A DNA stretch of 64,000 nucleotides from contig MAAE01000007.1 of assembly GCA_002162675.1 (NCBI GenBank), forward strand, positions 1 through 64,000, given 5' to 3'. Below are positions 8,566 through 18,274 of the stretch, one piece after another (position 1 is the stretch's first letter; each line of letters opens with the position of its first letter). The position numbers and the translations under genes are program-made. Source of the DNA: Colwellia sp. 39_35_sub15_T18 (GTDB lineage: Bacteria; Pseudomonadota; Gammaproteobacteria; Enterobacterales; Alteromonadaceae). The notes beneath the pieces are model-generated. The model was not told the DNA's origin and did no database searches. It saw only the letters and a program-made list of their open reading frames with translations.

Positions 8566-10617
8566 CTAAGCGGTGGTGTACTTCATATCGGCGAACAGCG
8601 GGGTAACTCTATCTCTGATAGCTTGATATCGTTGTTTTTCACATAAGCCAAAGCCCGGTAATTGTTTTACTTTATTACGGCCAAATAATGGCACTGTCAT
8701 ACCGGCAAAAAAACGACAATAGCTTTCGAGTGACAAGGGTTGGTTTATCTTATCCTTAAGTCGTTGTGCTAATTCCAGCATACCTTGCGTTAACGCTTCA
8801 TCACTTGGCCATGGAATTTGAGCTTGAGAGTGTTCAAGTACGGCAACTTGGCCGCGGCAAACACTACAGTGACCACATTGTGGGACAGTATTTGATTCAC
8901 CAGCAGAATCAAATCTATTCTCATCGAAACGATTATCGTCAAAGTAACGCGCTAAGTTAACGGTTAGGCAAGAATCTAATTGAAAGAAACGTACTAAGGT
9001 CGCGATACGTTTAATTTCTTTTTCTTCATTGTCTTTAAAGTAATGACTGAGTGTTTGACACAAGTTTGGATCAGCTAACTCGTTGAGGTTTATTTTAAAC
9101 ACTTCTGTCATGCCTTTCGTTTCGAGTATGATCAGTTGTTGTTCTTGCAGGTATTCAAGGGCGGCAATAACACGATTACGCTCAATACTTTTATCTTGCA
9201 GTAAAGTGTCAAAATTTAAACTGCCCCACACTTTTTTAAATTCGGTGGCGTTAAAAATACGCTGTAAAAAGTCTTTGCGTTGCTCATTAAAGCTATTGAT
9301 AATTTCAGCTTTGGGCTTTAATAGTTTAATTTTAAAATCAGCAAAATAAGCGTACATAGGCTCTATTACACCTGCTAACTCTAATTGTACCAGTAAGGTT
9401 TTCAGCGGTAATTGTTTGATATTAACGGCATTAGACAAGGCTAATATTTGTAACTCCCATTTGCTATCACTTATGTTGCCGTAAACGCTTGTTATTACCT
9501 CTGACTTTATCGTATTTAATAGCATTTCAATGCCCGTAAACTCCGGGGTATCACCATAAACAAAATTTTCAACGGTATTTAAACCATCAAGATTAGCTAA
9601 AGTAAAACACTGAGCAGGCTGTCCGTCTCGCCCGGCACGGCCTATTTCTTGACTGTAATTTTCAATGGATTTTGGTAAATCGTAATGAATAACAAAGCGA
9701 ATATCACTTTTATCAATACCCATACCAAAGGCAATAGTGGCAACAATAACTTGTATATTACCCGCCATAAAATCATTTTGAATTTGACTACGGCGATCAC
9801 TGTCGAAACCCGCATGGTAGGCACAGGCATTAATACCAGCGCTTTGTAAATACGCTGCCACTTGCTCAGCACTGTGCTGTAAAGTGACATAAACAATGCC
9901 GCTGCCTTCTCTAAGATGTGGTTGCTGTTTAATTTGCTCCGCCAAATAAGCATTTTTATCAACGCTGGCTACTGGCACCACGGCTAAGTCTAAATTACTG
10001 CGATAAAAACCTGTTTGGACAATATGATGTTCGTTAATGGCAAATTTTTCTGCCATGTCTAACTTCACTTTTTTTGTCGCTGTTGCCGTGAGTAATAGCG
10101 TCAGTGGAATATTCAATGCTTGGCTATAACTGGGTAGTTTCAAATAGTCAGGCCTGAAGTTATGACCCCATTCCGAGATACAATGAGCTTCATCAACCAC
10201 CAGCATTGACACCGCTACCGATTGAATAAACTGACGGAAGCGCTCATTTTTAAAACGCTCCACCGACACCATCAAAATTTTAATGTTACCACTGCGCACA
10301 CCTGCCATCACTTCTTGTGCTTGATTACCTTTTAAGGTCGAATCAATACTCGCCGCCGCAATACCTTTGCTCGCTAAAAATGCTAATTGATCTTTCATTA
10401 ATGCCAATAGCGGCGACACAACAAGTGTTAAGTAGGGTAAATGCAATGCGGTTAATTGATAACATAAAGACTTGCCTGAGCCAGTGGGGAATATCGATAA
10501 AGTGGAATGGCCAGCCAGTAATTGCTCAATGGTTTTCGCTTGGCCTTGACGGAACTGCTCGAAACCAAAGGTAGTTTTTAGCGATTGTTGAAGAGAGTTT
10601 AAAGGTTTTTCATTCAT
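8566..10617 (-). CDS. RecQ-family ATP-dependent DNA helicase
   Basis: A superfamily 2 3'-5' DNA helicase of 683 residues from the ATG at 10617; a TTG 30 bases upstream would add ten residues. Walker A is FPTGSGKSLCYQL (near residue 45), the Walker B/DEAH box is VVDEAHCISEWGHNFRPDY (near 145), and motif VI is QEIGRAGRDGQP (near 330). A cysteine cluster near the C-terminus (DSCLTVNLARYF and, 30 residues on, QCGHCSVCRG) fits the RecQ zinc site. No HRDC domain is visible after it, unlike E. coli RecQ, so this may be a RecQ paralogue rather than the main RecQ. The likely role is processing forks or recombination intermediates. Confidence 0.9.
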   Translation of the reverse strand: MNEKPLNSLQQSLKTTFGFEQFRQGQAKTIEQLLAGHSTLSIFPTGSGKSLCYQLTALHLPYLTLVVSPLLALMKDQLAFLASKGIAAASIDSTLKGNQAQEVMAGVRSGNIKILMVSVERFKNERFRQFIQSVAVSMLVVDEAHCISEWGHNFRPDYLKLPSYSQALNIPLTLLLTATATKKVKLDMAEKFAINEHHIVQTGFYRSNLDLAVVPVASVDKNAYLAEQIKQQPHLREGSGIVYVTLQHSAEQVAAYLQSAGINACAYHAGFDSDRRSQIQNDFMAGNIQVIVATIAFGMGIDKSDIRFVIHYDLPKSIENYSQEIGRAGRDGQPAQCFTLANLDGLNTVENFVYGDTPEFTGIEMLLNTIKSEVITSVYGNISDSKWELQILALSNAVNIKQLPLKTLLVQLELAGVIEPMYAYFADFKIKLLKPKAEIINSFNEQRKDFLQRIFNATEFKKVWGSLNFDTLLQDKSIERNRVIAALEYLQEQQLIILETKGMTEVFKINLNELADPNLCQTLSHYFKDNEEKEIKRIATLVRFFQLDSCLTVNLARYFDDNRFDENRFDSAGESNTVPQCGHCSVCRGQVAVLEHSQAQIPWPSDEALTQGMLELAQRLKDKINQPLSLESYCRFFAGMTVPLFGRNKVKQLPGFGLCEKQRYQAIRDRVTPLFADMKYTTA

Positions 10618-10669
10618 GTTCGATATTCCGATTAAATTATCATTCAATAGCTAAATTTTATTCTTTACT

Positions 10670-11020
10670 TTAAATCTCTGCCGCCACGACTGAAATCTCC
10701 ACCAATAAAGCTTCGCGAGCCATTTTAGCGGCTACACAAGCGCGGGCAGGGGCATAACCTTCAGGCACCCAAGCATCCCATACAGCGTTCATTTCCGCGA
10801 AATAACTCATATTTTTAACATAAATAGTGGCTGATAGAATATGCTCTTTATTACTACCCGCCTGCGATAGTAACTCATCCACCTTAGCTAACATAGTTTG
10901 CGTTTGCTCGGTAATGTCTTTGGTGGCATCTGCCGCTACTTGGCCACATAAATAGATGGTGCCGTTGTGTTTAACAATACGGCTCATGCGCGGGTTAGTT
11001 TCTAATCTTTCTATTGTCAT
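10670..11020 (-). CDS. RidA family protein (YoaB-like)
   Basis: A 116-residue YjgF/YER057c/UK114 protein. RidA proteins hydrolyse reactive enamine/imine intermediates from PLP enzymes. This one resembles the E. coli YoaB branch in length and in segments such as [20 protein letters not shown] and [20 protein letters not shown]. The arginine in APARACV is at the usual active-site position. GGAG lies 8 nt before the ATG, and the gene begins 2 bp after the DUF2959 gene's stop, so the two are translated from one message. The exact substrate is unknown. Confidence 0.9.
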   Translation of the reverse strand: MTIERLETNPRMSRIVKHNGTIYLCGQVAADATKDITEQTQTMLAKVDELLSQAGSNKEHILSATIYVKNMSYFAEMNAVWDAWVPEGYAPARACVAAKMAREALLVEISVVAAEI

Positions 11021-11022
11021 CG

Positions 11023-11670
11023 TTACTTCTCCAACATATTAATAAATTTTTGAGATTGTTCAATGGCGGTGTTCATGTCTTTAATTAAAGCGCTCACATC
11101 CTTTTTAATGGCAACCATTTCACCTTGTAATGCACCAATCGCTTTGGCATTTAAGTTGTGTTTTAAAAATAGACTATTATCTTTTAACGCCGATAAAACA
11201 GGTGCCATTTTACTTTCAGCTCTGTGCATTGATTTAATTAATGCTCGGTAACGACGTTGGGTTTCTCTTAGTTTTGCCAAACTTTGTCTTTTAAGGTTGG
11301 TACTAGAAATCTGCTCTATTTCATCTTGCCACTCTTCAAATAAAGCATCCGCAACATCTTCTATTTTTTCAATACGCGAAGTGACCAGCTCGGCAGCTTC
11401 TTTAGAGTCTTGGTATTGCTCTTGAATGATATTATATTGTTTCTCAAGATCTCCGCCATCAAAGTTAATTAATGCCGTCATTTCTGCTAAAGCAGATTTA
11501 AATTGCTCTTGCGCTTCTTGTTGTGATTCTTTGGCGTCAACGACGCGATCAACCATGATGTCACGTTTGTGAATGCCTACTTTTTCCATGGCAGAATAAT
11601 AAGCACTAGAACAAGCAGACAAGATTAAAATAGCTGAAAGTACTGACAACGTACGTCTAAATTTTAACAT
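11023..11670 (-). CDS. DUF2959 family lipoprotein
   Basis: A 215-residue protein with a lipoprotein signal peptide (lipobox LSAC, Cys20). The rest is almost entirely charged helix and coiled coil, as in DUF2959 proteins. Examples are [20 protein letters not shown] near residue 50 and a second coiled segment through [28 protein letters not shown] precedes the ATG. It is the first gene of a two-gene unit with the RidA protein. The biochemical role of DUF2959 is not known. Export to the envelope is inferred from the lipobox. Confidence 0.88.
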   Translation of the reverse strand: MLKFRRTLSVLSAILILSACSSAYYSAMEKVGIHKRDIMVDRVVDAKESQQEAQEQFKSALAEMTALINFDGGDLEKQYNIIQEQYQDSKEAAELVTSRIEKIEDVADALFEEWQDEIEQISSTNLKRQSLAKLRETQRRYRALIKSMHRAESKMAPVLSALKDNSLFLKHNLNAKAIGALQGEMVAIKKDVSALIKDMNTAIEQSQKFINMLEK

Positions 11671-11760
11671 AACATTTCCTTTTATTTTTCATTCATCACT
11701 TTGATTATGAATCTAAAGTAATATCCCAGTAATAGCTATTTCTTACTTTAAAAAATAAAA

Positions 11761-11784
11761 CCTCAGTGTTTTCCAACAATGAGG
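11761..11784 (-). terminator. Terminator downstream of guaA
   Basis: On the minus strand CCTCATTG and CACTGAGG pair around an 8-nt loop and are followed by TTTTATTTTTT. It lies 140 bp after the guaA stop, beyond a family B hairpin element, and 90 bp before the DUF2959 gene. Confidence 0.7.
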
Positions 11785-11826
11785 CTTTACTCTTTTCTCA
11801 GGTTAATTTCATTATTAAGCGCAGAA

Positions 11827-11904
11827 AAAATGATGTAGTTCAAGGCGGAAGCACGGAGCCTAGTTTACTAGGTGAGTACTTTCAACGCCGAAATAGGTCA
11901 TTTT
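11827..11904. repeat. Family B hairpin element, copy 1
   Basis: A ~78-bp imperfect inverted repeat just after the guaA stop. The core CCTAGTTTACTAGG (11859-11872) is flanked by GCACGGAG on the left and TGAGTACTTTCAACGC on the right, shared with copies at 13611 and 34357. The outer arms AAAATGA and TCATTTT also pair. The core stem differs in sequence from the other copies but still pairs. Confidence 0.65.
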
Positions 11905-11923
11905 AACCAGCATAATAACAAAG

Positions 11924-13501
11924 TTATTCCCACTCTATGGTTGCAGGCGGCTTACCACTGATATCGTAAACAACCCGTGAAATGCCGTCAATTTCGTTAA
12001 TAATACGGTTAGACACTAATCCTAAGAAGTCATAAGGTAAATGTGACCAACGTGCGGTCATAAAGTCGATAGTTTCAACGCAGCGCAATGACACAACCCA
12101 ATCGTACTTACGTGCATCACCCATAACGCCAACAGAGCGTACCGGTAAGAATACGGTAAAGGCTTGGCTCACTTTATGGTATAAATCGGCTTTGTGTAAC
12201 TCTTCAATGAAAATAGCATCGGCACGACGTAATAAGTCTGCATATTCTTTTTTCACTGCACCTAAAATACGCACACCTAAACCAGGGCCTGGGAATGGGT
12301 GACGATAAAGCATGTCGTACGGTAAACCCAGCTCTAAACCTATTTTACGTACTTCATCTTTAAATAGTTCACGTAACGGCTCAACTAAGCCCATTTCCAT
12401 ATCATCAGGTAAACCACCAACGTTATGGTGCGATTTAATCACATGGGCTTTACCCGTTGCTGAGGCAGCTGACTCAATAACATCAGGATAAATAGTACCC
12501 TGCGCTAACCATTTGGCATTATCGAGTTTCTTTGACTCTTCATCAAATACTTCTACAAAAACATTACCAATAATTTTACGTTTCTTCTCAGGATCGCTTT
12601 CATCGGCTAGGCGATCTAAGAACTTATCTTCTGCTTTAACATGAATAATATTTAAACCAAAATGATCACCAAACATATCCATGACTTGTTCACCTTCGTT
12701 TAAACGAAGTAAGCCATTATCAACGAACACACAAGTTAGTTTATCGCCAATAGCGCGCTGTAATAACATCGCCACCACAGAGGAGTCAACCCCACCCGAT
12801 AAACCTAAAATAACTTCATCATCGCCCACTTGCGCTTTCATTTTGGCGACCGCATCTTCAATAATTGACGCTGGCGTCCATAATTTTTCACATTGACAAA
12901 TATCAACCACAAAGTGCTCTAAAATACGAGCCCCTTGTTTAGTGTGAGTAACTTCTGGGTGAAATTGTACACCGTAGAATTGTTTGTCTTCATTAGCCAT
13001 GGCGGCATAAGCACAGCTATCAGTTTTAGCAACCGTAACAAAACCTGTCGGAATGGCAGAAACTTTATCGCCGTGGCTCATCCAAACATCAAGCAGTGCG
13101 TTACCGTTATCACTAATACTGTCTTCAATAGCGTTGAACAAGGCCGATTTAGCAACTACTTCAACCGCGGCATAACCAAATTCTTTATGCTCGCTGCTTG
13201 TTACACTGCCACCAAGCTGCTCAGCCATCGTTTGCATACCATAACAAATACCCAATACTGGTACGTTAGCGGTAAATACATATTCTGGCGCACGGGGTGA
13301 ATTTTCCATCGTTACAGACTCGGGGCCACCCGCAAGAATAATGCCTGTTGGATTAAATTCTTTAATTTGCGCCTCAGTCACATCCCATGACCAAAGTTCA
13401 CAGTAAACGCCAATTTCACGAACACGACGAGCAATAAGCTGGGTGTATTGTGAACCAAAATCTAATATCAGTATGCGGTGATCATGAATGTCTGTACTCA
13501 T
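11924..13501 (-). CDS. guaA: GMP synthase (glutamine-hydrolysing)
   Basis: GuaA amidates XMP to GMP using glutamine and ATP. From ATG 13501 (AGGA 9 nt upstream) the protein is 525 residues, the same as E. coli; an upstream in-frame codon would add 19 residues. The class I glutamine amidotransferase domain (residues ~8-205) has the nucleophile motif [17 protein letters not shown] and the His/Glu pair in VQFHPEVTH. The ATP-pyrophosphatase P-loop is [13 protein letters not shown] near 235, and the dimerisation domain ends in KPPATIEWE. It lies 205 bp downstream of guaB with only a hairpin repeat between, so a guaBA operon is likely. Confidence 0.98.
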   Translation of the reverse strand: MSTDIHDHRILILDFGSQYTQLIARRVREIGVYCELWSWDVTEAQIKEFNPTGIILAGGPESVTMENSPRAPEYVFTANVPVLGICYGMQTMAEQLGGSVTSSEHKEFGYAAVEVVAKSALFNAIEDSISDNGNALLDVWMSHGDKVSAIPTGFVTVAKTDSCAYAAMANEDKQFYGVQFHPEVTHTKQGARILEHFVVDICQCEKLWTPASIIEDAVAKMKAQVGDDEVILGLSGGVDSSVVAMLLQRAIGDKLTCVFVDNGLLRLNEGEQVMDMFGDHFGLNIIHVKAEDKFLDRLADESDPEKKRKIIGNVFVEVFDEESKKLDNAKWLAQGTIYPDVIESAASATGKAHVIKSHHNVGGLPDDMEMGLVEPLRELFKDEVRKIGLELGLPYDMLYRHPFPGPGLGVRILGAVKKEYADLLRRADAIFIEELHKADLYHKVSQAFTVFLPVRSVGVMGDARKYDWVVSLRCVETIDFMTARWSHLPYDFLGLVSNRIINEIDGISRVVYDISGKPPATIEWE

Positions 13502-13610
13502 AATGCTTGTTCCTAAAAAGAGTTCTTTTAAAAAGTAAAACAGGCTGACCGAAGTCAACCTGATAAAAATTGTTTTTGACGGTCTTTGTGAATTAACAAA
13601 GCATTGAGAG

Positions 13611-13689
13611 TTTTAATTTGAATTCAAGGCGGTAGCGCGGAGTTGACGGTAGTCAATGAGCACTTCCAACGCAGGAGTCATGTTAAAAA
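13611..13689. repeat. Family B hairpin element, copy 2
   Basis: It lies between guaB and guaA. The core TTGACGGTAGTCAA (13643-13656) forms a 5-bp stem with a 4-nt loop inside GCGCGGAG ... TGAGCACTTCCAACGC. The outer arms TTTTAATTTGA and the complement of the right flank also pair imperfectly. In this place it would be part of the guaBA message. Confidence 0.65.
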
Positions 13690-13706
13690 GCCAATGCCAA
13701 ATAGAT

Positions 13707-15179
13707 CTAACCCATCCTATAGTTAGGGGCTTCTTTGGTGATGGTCACGTCATGTACATGTGACTCGCCCATGCCTGCTGAGGTTATTTTCATAAACTCA
13801 GGCTTAGTACGCATCACTTCAATCGTTTCGCTACCCGTTAAACCCATCGATGAACGTAAACCGCCCATTTGTTGATGAATAATTGCCGCGACAGGCCCTT
13901 TATAAGCAACACGACCTTCGATGCCTTCTGGCACTAATTTATCTGCTTCACCATCGCTTTTTTGGAAGTAACGATCACTTGAACCTTCTTTTTGATCCAT
14001 GGCGCCTAAAGAACCCATACCACGATATGATTTGTAGTAACGACCTTGATAAAGTTCAACTTCACCCGGCGCTTCTTCCGTTCCGGCCAACATGCTGCCA
14101 ACCATAACGCAGTGTGCGCCAGCAACAAGGGCTTTAGCAATATCACCTGAAAAACGAATGCCACCGTCGGCAATTACTGGGATATCAGTACCTTTCAATG
14201 CTTCAACAGCATTTGAGATAGCGGTTAACTGCGGCACACCAACACCAGTAACAATACGGGTGGTACAAATTGAACCTGGGCCAATACCCACTTTAACGGC
14301 ATCAACACCCGCATCAGCCATTGCTTTTGCGCCAGCACCCGTGGCAACGTTACCTGCGACAATTTGAAGATCAGGATATTTATCGCGTGTTTCTTTGACT
14401 CGGTCTAATACACCTTGTGAGTGGCCATGAGAAGTATCAATTAATAACACATCAACACCGGCAGCCACCAAAGCGTCAATACGCTCGTCAGTACCTGCAC
14501 CAACACCTACCGCAGCGCCAACGCGTAAACGACCTAATTCGTCTTTACAAGCATTGGGTTTGTTTTCCGCTTTTTGATAATCTTTCGCGGTAATAAGACC
14601 TACTAATTTGAAGGCATCATCAACAACCAATATTTTTTCAATACGGTTTTCATGCATTAACCCTAGAATTTCTTCACGGGCAGCGCCTTCTTTCACCGTA
14701 ACTAAATTATCTTTAGTCGTCATCAGTGCCGAGGCAGGTTTAGTTAAATCTGTTTCAAAGCGTAAATCACGACCGGTAATAATACCCACTAAGTTATTTT
14801 GAGCATCTACCACAGGAAAACCAGAAAAGCCTAAATCATCGGCTTTACGCATAATTTGTTCAATAGAATCAGAGGCACTAACCGTTTTAGGATCAGAGAC
14901 AATGCCACTTTCATACTTTTTAACTTGTGAAACATTATTGGCTTGTTCTGCGATGGTCATATTTTTATGAATAAAGCCTATACCGCCTTCTTGAGCCAAA
15001 GTAATAGCCAAGCGTGCTTCTGTTACTGTGTCCATAGACGCAGAAACCATAGGTACATTTAAACTAATTTTTCGGGTTAAACGGGTTTGTAAGTTGGCAG
15101 TGTGAGGCAGTACCGTAGAGTGGGCAGGTACTAATAAAACATCATCAAAAGTTAACGCTTCTTGGGCAATTCGTAACAT
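13707..15179 (-). CDS. guaB: Inosine-5'-monophosphate dehydrogenase
   Basis: GuaB oxidises IMP to XMP with NAD+, the committed step to GMP. It has 490 residues (E. coli 488). The TIM barrel starts with [19 protein letters not shown]. Two CBS domains are inserted at about residues 95-205. The catalytic cysteine loop is [20 protein letters not shown] (near 300), the phosphate loop is [20 protein letters not shown], and the mobile flap includes [10 protein letters not shown]. It is divergent from xseA, as in E. coli, and followed by guaA. The 5' leader contains two inverted repeats (15210-15236 and 15301-15333) that may have a regulatory role. Confidence 0.98.
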   Translation of the reverse strand: MLRIAQEALTFDDVLLVPAHSTVLPHTANLQTRLTRKISLNVPMVSASMDTVTEARLAITLAQEGGIGFIHKNMTIAEQANNVSQVKKYESGIVSDPKTVSASDSIEQIMRKADDLGFSGFPVVDAQNNLVGIITGRDLRFETDLTKPASALMTTKDNLVTVKEGAAREEILGLMHENRIEKILVVDDAFKLVGLITAKDYQKAENKPNACKDELGRLRVGAAVGVGAGTDERIDALVAAGVDVLLIDTSHGHSQGVLDRVKETRDKYPDLQIVAGNVATGAGAKAMADAGVDAVKVGIGPGSICTTRIVTGVGVPQLTAISNAVEALKGTDIPVIADGGIRFSGDIAKALVAGAHCVMVGSMLAGTEEAPGEVELYQGRYYKSYRGMGSLGAMDQKEGSSDRYFQKSDGEADKLVPEGIEGRVAYKGPVAAIIHQQMGGLRSSMGLTGSETIEVMRTKPEFMKITSAGMGESHVHDVTITKEAPNYRMG

Positions 15180-15209
15180 CGCAATATCACCAGAGTTAAG
15201 AGTAAAGTG

Positions 15210-15333
15210 GATACCAAATGAGTAAAAGTTGGTATCGAATATTGCGGCAGAATTTTAACCGTTTTCTGGTTTTAGGTAAACATAAATTTGCTTTTAAGGA
15301 CTATTATTTTACTAAACATTAGTAAAATAATAG
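15210..15333. promoter_or_regulatory. guaB-xseA intergenic region with two inverted repeats
   Basis: The 244-bp divergent region contains GATACCAA (15210-15217) paired with TTGGTATC (15229-15236), close to the guaB start, and a 14-bp perfect inverted repeat, CTATTATTTTACTA (15301-15314) with TAGTAAAATAATAG (15320-15333), in the middle. The second could be an operator for a dimeric regulator or an AT-rich cruciform. I see no clear PurR-type site. The function is unknown. Confidence 0.45.
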
Positions 15334-15423
15334 TAAACAAGGATAAAAAAAATGCCCTAAATAAATATCATCAAGATATACTGTCGCTCAAACAGCTTTT
15401 AATGCATTAACAAACAATCTTTT

Positions 15424-16776
15424 ATGGCCCGACAACACATTTTGCAAGTCAGTGAACTGACAAAAAAAGTACGCTTTATTTTAGAAAGTGAACTCAACAC
15501 TGTCTGGCTAACCGGTGAAATATCTAATTTTGTCGCTGCTAGCTCCGGCCACTGGTATTTATCGCTAAAAGACAGTAAATCGCAAGTGCGTTGTGCCATG
15601 TTCAAAGGCAACAATAGCAGGGTTAGATTAAAGCCAAGCTCTTTACCAAAAAACGGCCAACAAGTATTGGTTAGAGCCAGAGTATCTTTGTATGAACCTA
15701 GAGGCGATTTTCAATTAATTATTGAGCAAATGGAAGATGCTGGGACAGGTTTATTACGCCAACAATATGAACAATTGAAAAATAAACTTAATGCCCTTGG
15801 GGTTTTTGCACAAGCTCATAAAAAAACCATACCTGCGCACATTGACACTGTTGGTATAGTCACCTCGCCAACAGGTGCGGCGGTAAAAGACATACTTACC
15901 GTACTTAAGCGCCGCAATCCAAATATTAAAGCAATAATTTACCCCGCTTTGGTGCAAGGAGAATATGCGAGTAATGATATTTGCCATGCCATTGCTCAAG
16001 CTAATATTCGCAAAGAATGTGATGTGGTTATTGTCGGTCGTGGTGGTGGTTCACTTGAAGATCTTTGGTCATTCAATGAAGAAAGTGTTGTACAAGCAAT
16101 TTATGACTCTGCTATTCCTATTATCAGTGCCGTCGGTCATGAAATTGATACCACGTTAAGTGATTATGTGGCCGATTTACGTGCGGCCACACCATCAGCC
16201 GCAGCCGAAATAGTGTCCAGTGATAGTAGTGAGTTATTAGCAAAAATAACCATGCTTAAACAACGTTTTTCCAATGCAATCACGCAAAAAATGTCATTGT
16301 TCGCTCAGCAGCACAATCATCTCCAACATAGATTAAGACAAGTACATCCCGAGCAACAACTACGGCTGCAACAACAAAAATCAGATGAGTTAAACGCGCG
16401 TTTAAGTCACGCTATCAAGCGCTTAATGTCACAAGCAGAACAACAACCCAAACAATTAAAGCAGCGGTTAGAGCTATTATCGCCAATAAAAAAGATCACC
16501 GCACAACAAATTAAGCTTCAACAACTAAAGCAAAGATTAGCTTATGCTATGCAAAATAACCTGCAGCATAAGAGCGAATTGTTCGTGCATTTAATTGAGC
16601 AATTAAACTTGGTGAGCCCATTGGCAACGATTGCTCGCGGATATAGTGTCACTCGTGATGCTGAGAAGAAAGTGATTAGTTCAGTCGCGCAGTTAACTAT
16701 TAATGATGAAATAAGTGTGCAAGTGGCTGACGGTATCATTAACGCTAAAATTGAGAAAATTAACAAGATGGTTTAG
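15424..16776 (+). CDS. xseA: Exodeoxyribonuclease VII large subunit
   Basis: XseA is the catalytic subunit of exonuclease VII, which degrades single-stranded DNA from both ends with XseB. The protein has 450 residues (E. coli 456). The N-terminal OB-fold reads VRFILESELNTVWLTGEISN with SGHWYLSLKD. The catalytic core has TSPTGAAVKDIL and VGRGGGSLEDLWSFNEE, and ISAVGHEIDTTLSDYVADLR. A long glutamine-rich coiled coil (about 270-390) precedes the C-terminal SPLATIARGYSVTRD motif. It is divergent from guaB, the E. coli arrangement. No xseB is in the window. Confidence 0.97.
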   Translation: MARQHILQVSELTKKVRFILESELNTVWLTGEISNFVAASSGHWYLSLKDSKSQVRCAMFKGNNSRVRLKPSSLPKNGQQVLVRARVSLYEPRGDFQLIIEQMEDAGTGLLRQQYEQLKNKLNALGVFAQAHKKTIPAHIDTVGIVTSPTGAAVKDILTVLKRRNPNIKAIIYPALVQGEYASNDICHAIAQANIRKECDVVIVGRGGGSLEDLWSFNEESVVQAIYDSAIPIISAVGHEIDTTLSDYVADLRAATPSAAAEIVSSDSSELLAKITMLKQRFSNAITQKMSLFAQQHNHLQHRLRQVHPEQQLRLQQQKSDELNARLSHAIKRLMSQAEQQPKQLKQRLELLSPIKKITAQQIKLQQLKQRLAYAMQNNLQHKSELFVHLIEQLNLVSPLATIARGYSVTRDAEKKVISSVAQLTINDEISVQVADGIINAKIEKINKMV

Positions 16777-16792
16777 TTTTTCGACTAGTTAA

Positions 16793-17500
16793 TTAACTTT
16801 CGATACTAATAGTATCAAGTAATAATTGACTGACCGACTTATGGCTTTGCGTATTAAACTTAATCCCAAAAGATAAACCGTCATTTTGGTGTTTTAAATT
16901 ACACACCGCGCCATTAAGCTTAACATTGCTACCACCGTGTTTATCTTCAATAATTATTTCCAATACTTTCTTTTCAGATAAAACCAGTTTTTCGCCATTA
17001 ACAATACTCAGCTGACAACCGTTAATAGATAAGTTAGTGATAGTAGTTTGCCAATAATTTTGGTCAATTTTAACTCTGGCGTTAATGTCGGTATCAATAC
17101 GAATAGCTGAACGTAAGTTTTGCAAACTGACACTGTGAGGAAAATCAAGCACCATAATACGTGATGGCAATTGAATCGTTTGCTTTATCGAACTGATAAA
17201 AGCAACCACAGCCCCTTCATGCCCTTCAATAAGCCCTCGAACAGTTATCACTGTGCCTTGTTTAATATGCTGTGAAAACTGCCCTAATTTATTCGGTTCT
17301 GGAAACTGAATTAATACATACTGTTTAGGGAGGTAACCAATAAAAGTGGTTCTAAACTTGGCCTTTTGCCCTGCTGGCGTTGAAACATCAATTGTGACTG
17401 AGGCACCTGCATGGAATAAGCCTAGGTTACGGTTAAGACGGGTAGCAGTTTCAATTTTTGTTGGTTTTTCAGCCATAAGTGCTTTGTTTTCAATAACCAT
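16793..17500 (-). CDS. YcgR-like PilZ domain protein
   Basis: A 235-residue cytoplasmic protein with a YcgR-N-type barrel (about residues 25-115) followed by a PilZ domain (120-232). The c-di-GMP binding motif is LRSAIRIDTD (the RxxxR element) with NLSINGCQL (the N/DxSxxG element), so ligand binding looks intact. Such proteins couple c-di-GMP to motility or surface attachment, in E. coli by braking the flagellar motor. The window holds no flagellar genes, so the partner is unknown. It is convergent with xseA and ends 16 bp from it. Met9 is a possible alternative start. Confidence 0.88.
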   Translation of the reverse strand: MVIENKALMAEKPTKIETATRLNRNLGLFHAGASVTIDVSTPAGQKAKFRTTFIGYLPKQYVLIQFPEPNKLGQFSQHIKQGTVITVRGLIEGHEGAVVAFISSIKQTIQLPSRIMVLDFPHSVSLQNLRSAIRIDTDINARVKIDQNYWQTTITNLSINGCQLSIVNGEKLVLSEKKVLEIIIEDKHGGSNVKLNGAVCNLKHQNDGLSFGIKFNTQSHKSVSQLLLDTISIES

Positions 17501-17551
17501 GATGAGTTAAATAACAGTAGCGAAACTGGCCTAGTAATGCAAACTCTCCGG

Positions 17552-17962
17552 CTAATTAAGCGTATGTAAGGTTTGTTTTATTTCAACCCGAACTTGCTCA
17601 ATTGCGCTCACTATTTTAACGACAGAGTTTTCGTCAGTTAACATGAGTTGCCAATGTTGCGACCATACCTTTTTCAAGATCAAACTGTGTTTAGTGATGT
17701 CGTCTGAGGTAAGCACACTTAAATCAGCAACGAGTGCAACTTTAACCCAACCTATTCTGGGACTAGCTGTTTTATCATCCTGATCATAATGGGCCACATA
17801 AATGAGTTGCTCAAGCGACGACAGCTCTAATAGCATTTCAAAACAAGCCGTTCTAATATTTGAATTTTCTTCGCTGACCTCCATACGCCAAACATTGTAT
17901 GAAAAACCAAGCAGAGCAAAAAACATGCTAAAAATAAGGGTAAGCTGGTATACCCAAGCCAT
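17552..17962 (-). CDS. Orphan protein with N-terminal membrane anchor, start inside a repeat
   Basis: A 136-residue protein with one membrane segment (YQLTLIFSMFFALLGFSYNV, residues 5-24) and a soluble helical domain. I recognise no family. The first ATG and the first four codons (MAWV) are made from the terminus of the MITE-like element at 17951-18213. Without the element, the same frame runs into a TGA two codons upstream of the junction, so the ancestral start was either Met13 or lost. Two outcomes are possible: the element gave the gene a new start, or it disrupted a longer gene. The gene lies 50 bp upstream of the PilZ gene on the same strand. Confidence 0.6.
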   Translation of the reverse strand: MAWVYQLTLIFSMFFALLGFSYNVWRMEVSEENSNIRTACFEMLLELSSLEQLIYVAHYDQDDKTASPRIGWVKVALVADLSVLTSDDITKHSLILKKVWSQHWQLMLTDENSVVKIVSAIEQVRVEIKQTLHTLN

Positions 17963-18213
17963 CTCAAGATGCGAGTTTCAGGACGCCTGAGCGAATCATG
18001 ATCAAGGCGCATCTTTTTATTAATGGTTGTTCCCTTAAAAACAGATGTAACGATGAGCATGTTTTGCTCAGGCGCCCCCGAAGGGCTGGTTTAGAAACGT
18101 TTTATGCTGCGTTATTGATTTTGACAAGGGAATAACCATTCTCTTCAATCAATGCCTTGCCTAAATACGTTTCTAATTCCAGCTGAATCCTGCATCTTGA
18201 GTTGATTTGGGTA
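17951..18213. mobile_element. MITE-like element (repeat family A, long copy)
   Basis: A 263-bp non-coding element bounded by inverted ends TACCCAAGCCATCTCAAGAT (left) and, as reverse complement, TACCCAAATCAACTCAAGAT (right). Both ends are flanked by TA (17949-17950 and 18214-18215), consistent with a TA target duplication as made by IS630/Tc1-type transposases. No transposase is inside; the open frames in it are not coding-like. Its left third is clearly homologous to the copy at 40481-40582. Apparent genes across 17827-18060 and 18145-18357 are artefacts of this element. Confidence 0.7.
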
Positions 18214-18274
18214 TATAGATTCAGTTAGAAAATATCTTTGCGATTCATCAGCCGCCCTTATATTGGTGTACTGC

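Noticed and set aside
12935-13300. A 121-codon plus-strand frame inside guaA
   Set aside because: It is a shadow of a fully conserved housekeeping gene.
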